Source: DASPPK01 sp964399235 (GTDB taxonomy: Archaea > Thermoproteota > Bathyarchaeia > Bathyarchaeales > Bathycorpusculaceae). From it: 11,479 nt of DNA. Below the pieces are notes generated by a model. That model saw only the letters and a list, made by a program, of their open reading frames with translations, had not been told where the DNA came from and ran no database searches. The stretch is taken from contig CAYNQC010000043.1 in assembly GCA_964399235.1 (NCBI GenBank), positions 1-11,479 of the forward strand, read 5' to 3'. Numbering within the stretch: the first letter of the stretch is position 1; every line of letters starts with the position of its first letter. The position numbers and the translations under genes are program-made. Positions 6,318-11,479 of the stretch are shown one piece after another.

Positions 6318-7049
6318 ATGTCTATTTTGTCAGCCGACAAGCTCAGATATCTTTCCCTCGGTTTACCTACGTTGAACGATGTTTTTCCAGGGTTTGAGCT
6401 TGGCGACTTTGTCGTTTTACAGGGTAACGCGGCTTCGTGGATGTCCTTTGCTCTGTCAGTCCGCGCTCAACTGCCGCGTGAACATGGCGGCTTGGATTCC
6501 TCAACCGTGTTTGTGGATGGTGGAAATTCGTTCAGCCCTTACGAGGTCGCGGAGACCGCGCGCGATTATGGTTTAGACTGCAAGGCAGCTTTAGAACATG
6601 TTTACGTTTCACGTGCTTTCACTGCTTACCAGCTTTCATCTCTGATCTTAGAGAAATTGTATTCTGTTTTGAAGAAGACAAGGGCTAGGTTGTTGATCAT
6701 TTCCGACATTACTTCCCTTTTCTTGGATCGTGACATACCCAAGACCGAGGGAAGAGAGCTTTTCATGAAAGTCTGCTCTAAACTGTCAGCGATGGCTTCG
6801 GAAAAACAGACTATCGTCGTTGCAACTTATTTTCCAGAAGAACGATCTAGACAGAGCGTGTTTTTTGAGGCTGTCCTATTCGGAAAATCCGATATTCTGA
6901 TTAAACTGAAGCGAAGAGGGCAGGTTCTGAGTGTCGCTTTAGAAGATCACCCGCGCATCAAGCCGCTCAGCATGGCTTTTACAGCCGACCAATCATCCAG
7001 CCGCGTTTTTGGAGGTGTGAGTTTTGGGGAGGACCGTTCCATCCTATAG
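6318..7049 (+). CDS. RecA/RadA-superfamily protein with a degenerate Walker A motif
   Basis: 243 residues. The RecA core can be followed from LGLPTLNDVFPGFELGDFVVLQG (14-36, the usual lead-in to the P-loop) through FVDGGNSFSP (65-74, equivalent to the RadA YIDTEGTF region), HVYVSRAFTAYQ (94-105) and Walker B LLIISD (125-130). The P-loop itself is lost: where GxxxxGK[ST] belongs the sequence is G36-NAAS-W41-M42-S43, so the glycine and the ATP-binding lysine are replaced. It is therefore probably a non-hydrolysing RadA paralogue that binds another protein or DNA. ATG 6318 has GGGGAG six bases upstream; a longer in-frame reading to 6252 has no such signal. Its end overlaps the next gene by 26 nt. 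The setting, upstream of an unusual DNA polymerase, suggests a recruitment factor in repair or lesion bypass. Confidence 0.75.
   Translation: MSILSADKLRYLSLGLPTLNDVFPGFELGDFVVLQGNAASWMSFALSVRAQLPREHGGLDSSTVFVDGGNSFSPYEVAETARDYGLDCKAALEHVYVSRAFTAYQLSSLILEKLYSVLKKTRARLLIISDITSLFLDRDIPKTEGRELFMKVCSKLSAMASEKQTIVVATYFPEERSRQSVFFEAVLFGKSDILIKLKRRGQVLSVALEDHPRIKPLSMAFTADQSSSRVFGGVSFGEDRSIL
7011..7017 (+). promoter_or_regulatory. Strong ribosome binding site that fixes a TTG start
   Basis: GGAGGTG is a full anti-16S match and lies six bases before TTG 7024. A TGA at 7018-7020 in the same frame means no earlier start is possible, so the small gene must start at TTG, inside the 3' end of the RecA-like gene. 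Confidence 0.7.
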
Positions 7050-7293
7050 GCAAGCTTTGGAAGAGGAAATCATGCGTTGGGAAAACTTTCGGAAAGCTTT
7101 GCGAGACAAAGATGCGGAAGCTTTTGATCGGATAATGGTTGCGTGCAGGGTTTATGCGTCAGCAGGAGGCATGGCGACAAGGCCTATCCTGACTGAAGCT
7201 ATGTTCATGTCCATCTTGGTGAGTCAGCGTAAGGAGCTTATGGAGATTCGTGAAAGCCTTGAGCGGCTTGAAAAAAAACTTCGTCAGGCTTAA
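7024..7293 (+). CDS. Small helical protein of unknown function, between RecA-like and polymerase genes
   Basis: 89 residues beginning at a TTG codon with a perfect ribosome site (7011-7017). It overlaps the RecA-like gene by 26 nt and the polymerase gene by 44 nt, so all three are probably translationally coupled. The sequence looks almost entirely helical: an amphipathic N-terminal half (QALEEEIMRWENFRKALRDK, 10-29, and AFDRIMVACRVYASAG, 33-48), a central hydrophobic patch (ILTEAMFMSILV, 55-66) and a charged heptad-like C-terminus (about 68-88) that may form a coiled coil. No catalytic or metal-binding motif is visible. I do not recognise a named family; its position suggests an adaptor between the RecA-like protein and the polymerase. 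A shorter form could start at ATG 7072, without a comparable ribosome site. Confidence 0.68.
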   Translation: MGRTVPSYRQALEEEIMRWENFRKALRDKDAEAFDRIMVACRVYASAGGMATRPILTEAMFMSILVSQRKELMEIRESLERLEKKLRQA

Positions 7294-9559
7294 CCCTGTT
7301 CGAGGATGGCTGTTTGACGTTTATCCTTCAGGCCCAGATGAGGTTGCAGTTTGGATTATTGCTGAAAATGGCGAGCGCATTCGATTTGTCGACGCGTTTA
7401 TTTCCAAGATCTACGTCTCTGGAAATTTCTCGGCTCTCAACCGTTTAGCAGAGAAAGTTGAATACAACAATTCGGTTGCAGACTGGCGTTTTGTCGAAAA
7501 GAACGCAGATTTCATGAAGCCCTTCAAGCGTAAAGTCTTGGAAGTAGGGCTTACAGATCATGCTAAAGCTTCGAACCTTGCGAGAGAGCTGCTTAGACTT
7601 GGAGGTTACGAACAATTTCGTTTTCACAACGTTGACATTGCAGTCTCACAGGCATACTTGTATGATAGGGATGTTTTTCCTTTTGCACATGTAATGGTTG
7701 TTGATTCTGGAAAACGGCTTTATTATGACCTGCAGGATTCGGTTGAAAGCGTCGATTATCGCGTTCCGCCTTTACGATCCCTATGGCTCAGGGTGACTGC
7801 GAAGAAAGAAGGCGTCTCTGACAAGCTGTCTGACAAGATAGAAAGCATATCGCTGGAATGCGGCGGCAGGACAATAGTCATCGATGAGGGAAATGAAGAG
7901 GAAAAGATCCTGAAGCTTGTTGAATCCATCAGAGAAGAGGATCCTGACCTGATTTTCACCGAGGGCGGAGATTCGTTCTGGCTGCCCTACTTGGCTCACC
8001 GGGCCTTTGTCAACGGAGTTTCTGAAAGATTTGTTCTGAGCAGAGATACCATTCCATTGGCCACTGGCAAGGGCAAAGGAACTACGTTTTTCTCTTATGG
8101 CCGTGTTTATCACAAAGCAGCGACGCGTACGCTTTTCGGGCGGGTTCACATTGACGTGGACAACACTTTCATCCACACTGCCTGCGGTTTAGACGGGCTC
8201 ATTGAAGTTTCAAGAACCTGCAGAGTTCCTCTTCATCGCGCCGCTCGAGCATCTATTGGAACTATAATGTCTTCTTTACAGCTTTACACTGCATGGAAGG
8301 AAGGCATCCTTATTCCTTGGAAGAAGAATGAACCCGAGTCTTTTAAAACTGCATGGGAGCTGCTCGTTGCCGATCGCGGCGGTTTTATTTTTGAACCAAA
8401 GATCGGTTTTCACACGGATGTTTTTGAAGTTGATTTTACGTCGATGTTTCCGACGTTGATGCTTACGCGCAATATTTCTGCTGAAACCGTTCTTTGCAAG
8501 TGTTGTCCAACCTCTAACGTTCGCGTTCCAGAGCTTGGGTACAATATATGTGAGAAGAGAAAGGGCATTGTGCCCAAGACGCTGGAGTTGCTGTTGAAGA
8601 AACGTTTGAAGTATAAGGATTTGAAGAGGGAAGTAGAGGATGAAGGTTTAAAACGCGTCTACAACATGCGGCAAGCAGCCCTTAAGTGGATCTTGGTGAC
8701 GTGTTTTGGCTATTTAGGATATAGGAATGCAAGGTTTGGAAAAGTTGATGCGCATATTGCCGTGTGTGCCTTTGCCCGCGATTCATTGCTGAAGACTGCG
8801 AATATGGCTGAACAGCATGGCTTTGAAGTCATTCATGGCATTGTAGATTCTTTATGGTTGAAGAAAGTCGATGCTTCTCGCAGGGAAATTGTTGAGTTTT
8901 GCCGTGAAGTTTCGGGAGCCATTGGCGTTACCCTGGGTGTTGAAGGGAAATATCGTTGGATAGTCTTTCTTCCTTCCAAAGTGTTGGAAGACGTCCCAGT
9001 CTTGAATCGGTACTACGGCGTGCTTGAAAACGGCGACATAAAGACTAGGGGGGTTGAGGCTAGGCGTGGGGACACGCCTGTTTTTATTGTCAACGCCCAG
9101 ATGGATATGATTAGGAAACTTTCGGGAGCCAATAACCTGGAAGATTTCAAAGACAGAATTCCAGACGCACTGCGTGTTTTGAGGGATCATGCCTGCAGGT
9201 TGATTGAGGATCAAGTTGAGCTGCAGGAACTCTTGATCAGTAAGAGAATTTCAAAGGCGCCATCAGATTACGATCACGACGTTTTTCAGGCTATCGCTGC
9301 GAGGCAGTTAGAGAAGGCAGGTTTCGAGGTGCATGCGGGGCAAACGGTTCAGTACTTGATTGTCAACGCAGAGTCAAAATGGCCTAATGAGAGAGTTGTG
9401 GCTGCTGAATTGTTGAAGCCTAAAACCCGCTGTGATGCCAGAGAATATGTCAGGATGCTTGTTTCGTCGGCTGAAACCTTGCTTGGCATGTTTGGATACA
9501 CCAAAAACGAGATTCAAAACGAAGCAATATGCCGCGAGAGACAAATAATCCTTCAATGA
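7250..9559 (+). CDS. Family B DNA polymerase, degenerate PolB2/Dpo2-like, probable translesion polymerase
   Basis: 769 residues, GTG start with GGAG at 7242-7245. The N-terminal and exonuclease-like domains span about 1-340. The exonuclease looks dead: Exo I is LWLRV near 178-182 instead of a DIE-type motif, and Exo II is GGDSFWLPYL (239-248), with W244 where the catalytic Asp of NFD belongs. The boundary motif ARASIGTIMSS (332-342) is kept. In the palm, motif A is D395-FTSMFP, with the metal-binding Asp kept. Motif B is K479-WILVTCFG, with the Lys kept but the usual N-S-x-Y changed to V-T-C-F. Motif C is HGIVDS (529-534) in place of YGDTDS, losing the first Asp but keeping D533, the one that binds metal in family B enzymes. 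So catalysis is plausible and proofreading is not. Archaeal PolB2/Dpo2, once thought inactive, has been reported to act in damage-induced, error-prone bypass. Cysteines C416, C418, C419 and C434 could form a metal site. No intein is present. Confidence 0.88.
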   Translation: MKALSGLKKNFVRLNPVRGWLFDVYPSGPDEVAVWIIAENGERIRFVDAFISKIYVSGNFSALNRLAEKVEYNNSVADWRFVEKNADFMKPFKRKVLEVGLTDHAKASNLARELLRLGGYEQFRFHNVDIAVSQAYLYDRDVFPFAHVMVVDSGKRLYYDLQDSVESVDYRVPPLRSLWLRVTAKKEGVSDKLSDKIESISLECGGRTIVIDEGNEEEKILKLVESIREEDPDLIFTEGGDSFWLPYLAHRAFVNGVSERFVLSRDTIPLATGKGKGTTFFSYGRVYHKAATRTLFGRVHIDVDNTFIHTACGLDGLIEVSRTCRVPLHRAARASIGTIMSSLQLYTAWKEGILIPWKKNEPESFKTAWELLVADRGGFIFEPKIGFHTDVFEVDFTSMFPTLMLTRNISAETVLCKCCPTSNVRVPELGYNICEKRKGIVPKTLELLLKKRLKYKDLKREVEDEGLKRVYNMRQAALKWILVTCFGYLGYRNARFGKVDAHIAVCAFARDSLLKTANMAEQHGFEVIHGIVDSLWLKKVDASRREIVEFCREVSGAIGVTLGVEGKYRWIVFLPSKVLEDVPVLNRYYGVLENGDIKTRGVEARRGDTPVFIVNAQMDMIRKLSGANNLEDFKDRIPDALRVLRDHACRLIEDQVELQELLISKRISKAPSDYDHDVFQAIAARQLEKAGFEVHAGQTVQYLIVNAESKWPNERVVAAELLKPKTRCDAREYVRMLVSSAETLLGMFGYTKNEIQNEAICRERQIILQ

Positions 9560-9596
9560 CGCGCGCAAATGCTGCCACAAACGCGAAACGCTAATC

Positions 9597-9605
9597 TTAT
9601 TTAAG
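9597..9605 (+). promoter_or_regulatory. TATA box of the ABC transporter operon
   Basis: TTATTTAAG preceded by GCGAAACGCTAATC fits an archaeal TATA with BRE. Transcription would start near 9627, about 18 nt before the GTG at 9645, with GGTG (9635-9638) as ribosome site. The T6 run at 9621-9626 just before the expected start could also help to end the polymerase transcript. Confidence 0.5.
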
Positions 9606-9644
9606 TGATGCGTCATTGTATTTTTTCCTAATCTGGTGTAACAA

Positions 9645-10607
9645 GTGGCACCTATAATTCGAATGCAAAACCTCACAAAAAAGTTCGGCAACACAGCCGC
9701 AGTCGATCATCTAGACTTGGACGTTGAAGAGGGCGAAATACTAGGCCTCCTAGGTCCCAACGGAGCAGGAAAGACCACCGTCATCCTCATGCTCGCAACA
9801 GTAATCAAACCCACGGAAGGCACCGCAACCGTCGGAAACTATGACATACGTAAGCAGCCAGACAAAGTACGCGGTCTTCTAGGCATAGGCTTTCAGGAAC
9901 CAAAAATGCTGTGGGTCGCAACTCCATGGGACGTAGTCAACTGGCACGCTAAGGTCTGCGGATTATCAACGTCCGACAGAAAACAGAGAGTAAAAGACGT
10001 GCTCAGTGCGGTAGAGATGTGGGATGCAAGGCACAAGGGCGTCCACAACCTGTCAGGCGGCATGCGCAAACGTGTTGAAATGGCAAAAGTCCTGATTCAA
10101 AGACCAAAAATCGCTATTGTCGACGAGCCGACTGCACAGATAGACATCGTGGGTAAACACAGGATCTGGAACATGCTTCTCGAATTGCGCGATGAAGGCT
10201 CCACAATTATCCTCGCGACGAACGAGCTTTACGAAGCCGATCAGCTCTCCGACCGTGTCGGTATTTTGCATAAAGGCAAACTCTTGGTGTGTGACACGCC
10301 CAAGAAGCTGAAGGACAGCATCGTCGGCGGAGACTTAATGGACATCCAACTCGAAAAGGACGCACCCCCAAAACTCATAGAAGAACTCAAGGGCATGAAA
10401 GAAGTCGTCGACCTGATGCAGGTCAAACCAACGAGCATACGTCTGTACCTGAACAAAGTAGAGGAAATCGTGCCGAAAATCATGACCTTGTTCTCTAACA
10501 GAGAGGTGCCGATAACGTCCGTGCGCATGAGTGAACCAAGCCTCGACGATGTGTTCGCACATTACACGGGGTTGACGATCGAAGAGGCACAAAAAGATAA
10601 GGAGTGA
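9645..10607 (+). CDS. ABC-2 type export system ATP-binding protein, H-loop His replaced by Asn
   Basis: 320 residues: a nucleotide-binding domain (about 3-230) and a C-terminal regulatory extension typical of DrrA/CcmA-like exporters. Seen in order: Walker A GPNGAGKT (37-44), Q-loop GFQEP (82-86), signature LSGGM (136-140), Walker B IAIVD with catalytic E161 (156-161), and D-loop AQID (164-167). The switch position, normally TH, is T192-N193, so the H-loop histidine is lost. Related exporters tolerate some change there, so activity is likely but altered. GTG at 9645 has a GGTG ribosome site; ATG 9663 is an alternative. It powers the membrane proteins encoded directly downstream. The substrate is unknown; drugs, lipids or polysaccharides are typical for the class. 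Confidence 0.92.
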   Translation: MAPIIRMQNLTKKFGNTAAVDHLDLDVEEGEILGLLGPNGAGKTTVILMLATVIKPTEGTATVGNYDIRKQPDKVRGLLGIGFQEPKMLWVATPWDVVNWHAKVCGLSTSDRKQRVKDVLSAVEMWDARHKGVHNLSGGMRKRVEMAKVLIQRPKIAIVDEPTAQIDIVGKHRIWNMLLELRDEGSTIILATNELYEADQLSDRVGILHKGKLLVCDTPKKLKDSIVGGDLMDIQLEKDAPPKLIEELKGMKEVVDLMQVKPTSIRLYLNKVEEIVPKIMTLFSNREVPITSVRMSEPSLDDVFAHYTGLTIEEAQKDKE

Positions 10608-10632
10608 CCACTGAACGAACAAGCTTCTCCTA

Positions 10633-11391
10633 GTGGTTGAAAGAGATGTCCGCCTCTTTTTCCAGTACAAGTTCCTCATCATAATGCGCGCTATCTGGTT
10701 CGTCTCACAAATCGCCTTCTTCGGTCTGATCGCAAGCCGCATGATAAACGTCACCGCAGTTCCCGACTACTTCCGATATTACGTGGGCGGGCTCTCAGTC
10801 ATGACCTTGTACTCAGCAGCCATCTTCATCGGCTTCGACATATACGAGGAAGCAGAACACGGCGTCTTCGAATACCTCCTCAGCCTACCCGTGTCGAGAC
10901 AACAACTGGTACTCGGAAGGTCAATCGGCGGAGGCATAAGATCCTTCATCTACGTCGGACCATTGATCGCCATATCCCTCTACGTCATAGGCGGCTTGAA
11001 CCCGATTGCCTTCCTAATCTCATTGTTCGCCCTCTTCCTTTTTTCCTTCGGCGTGTCCGGCATGAGCATTACGATAGCCGTCATGATAAAATCAAGCGAC
11101 CGCTTCGACATCTTTATGGGCGTCTTAGACGCGTTGATCGTGCGCTTGAGCACGGCAATGTACCCGCTAGCAGTTGTGCAAGCGGCAAATCCGGCATACG
11201 GTGGAATAGCTGCTTTCAATCCGGTCAGTTTCGCAGCCGACCTATTCCGATGGGGAACGGGAATCCCCACGATAATCACGCTTGACAATCCACTGTGGCC
11301 TGTGCTCGGGATCGTTGCCTTCTTCGGGTTCTTCACGCTCTTCGGCGTGGTCATCTACGGCAAAAGAATCGAGGGAGGCAGCTGGCGATGA
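10633..11391 (+). CDS. ABC-2 type transporter permease (first), start codon uncertain
   Basis: 252 residues from GTG 10633, with about six membrane segments (roughly 14-38, 47-70, 104-122, 125-151, 160-184 and 221-242). The segment EEAEHGVFEYLLSLPVSRQQ (72-91) is the cytoplasmic loop typical of ABC-2 permeases, which couples to the ATPase. It lies 25 nt after the ATPase gene. The GTG has no ribosome site nearby. In contrast, GGAGTGA at 10601-10607 is well spaced for codon 10615 (ACG), and reading from there adds TNKLLL before VVERDVRLFFQYK, which lines up with the opening of the next permease. A TGA at 10612-10614 bars anything longer. The true start may therefore be a non-standard ACG at 10615. 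The gene ends with an ATGA overlap into the second permease. Confidence 0.87.
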   Translation: MVERDVRLFFQYKFLIIMRAIWFVSQIAFFGLIASRMINVTAVPDYFRYYVGGLSVMTLYSAAIFIGFDIYEEAEHGVFEYLLSLPVSRQQLVLGRSIGGGIRSFIYVGPLIAISLYVIGGLNPIAFLISLFALFLFSFGVSGMSITIAVMIKSSDRFDIFMGVLDALIVRLSTAMYPLAVVQAANPAYGGIAAFNPVSFAADLFRWGTGIPTIITLDNPLWPVLGIVAFFGFFTLFGVVIYGKRIEGGSWR

Positions 11392-11479
11392 TGAAGGGCA
11401 TACTGCACATCGTGGAGCTTGACCTCAGAAACTTCTTCAGGTACAAATGGTGGCTCGTAGGCTTAATCAGCATGAACCT
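11388..11479 (+). CDS. Second ABC-2 type permease, N-terminal fragment (cut by window edge)
   Basis: ATG at 11388 overlaps the previous stop as ATGA, with GGAGG at 11374-11378 as ribosome site. Thirty codons are visible, opening MMKGILHIVELDLRNFFRYK and then entering a hydrophobic segment. The pattern E-x-D-[VL]-R-x-F-F-x-Y-K is shared with the N-terminus of the first permease (ERDVRLFFQYK), so the two are probably paralogous subunits that form a heterodimeric channel with the ATPase. The rest lies outside the window. Confidence 0.75.
   Translation, partial: MMKGILHIVELDLRNFFRYKWWLVGLISMN

Noticed and set aside
7250..9559. Possible intein or frameshift in the polymerase gene
   Set aside because: Motifs A, B and C follow each other at normal spacing in a single uninterrupted frame, with no splicing motifs or extra length.
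9554..9618. Inverted pair CAATGACGC (9554-9562) and GCGTCATTG (9610-9618) around the ABC promoter
   Set aside because: The arms are exact but 47 bp apart and one arm includes the polymerase stop codon. I cannot distinguish an operator pair from coincidence, so it is not annotated.

Overview
The window is almost certainly archaeal. Promoters look like archaeal TATA boxes about 25-27 bp before the start site. Several genes have GGAGGTG-like ribosome sites with GTG or TTG starts, and at least one gene looks leaderless. The protein set includes a family B DNA polymerase, a RadA/RecA-like ATPase, a prenyl diphosphate synthase and a pair of PadR regulators. A Bathyarchaeia-like or other TACK archaeon would fit, but that placement is an inference from overall gene flavour; no rRNA or tRNA is present to fix it.

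Layout. Positions 1-2374 (minus strand) hold a SPASM-type radical SAM enzyme, running off the left edge, preceded 32 nt upstream by a 12-helix MFS transporter, probably in one transcript. Positions 2400-2556 are a compact intergenic block with two palindromes, a TATA box and a 15-codon micro-ORF on the plus strand. Positions 2560-3940 (minus) hold a prenyl diphosphate synthase and, upstream of it, a PadR-type regulator; a 24-bp palindrome encloses the synthase TATA box. A second, divergent PadR regulator follows on the plus strand (4181-4594), and the 240 bp between the two PadR genes carry several inverted repeats, one of them around a TATA box. Nicotinate phosphoribosyltransferase (pncB) occupies 4757-6151 (minus).

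The most interesting region is 6318-9559 (plus): three tightly overlapping genes for a RecA/RadA-like protein with a destroyed Walker A motif, an 89-residue helical protein of unknown function, and a family B DNA polymerase with degenerate exonuclease motifs and altered polymerase motifs B and C but with the essential aspartates kept. This resembles the archaeal PolB2/Dpo2 class and, by composition, the bacterial ImuA-ImuB-DnaE2 mutasome (a RecA-like accessory plus an error-prone polymerase). My reading is a damage-tolerance (translesion) cassette.

Positions 9645-11479 (plus) hold an ABC-2 export system: an ATPase, a permease, and the start of a second permease whose N-terminus resembles the first. 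Base composition on the plus strand changes sharply at about 9560-9645, from G/T-rich in the polymerase cassette to A/C-rich in the ABC genes.
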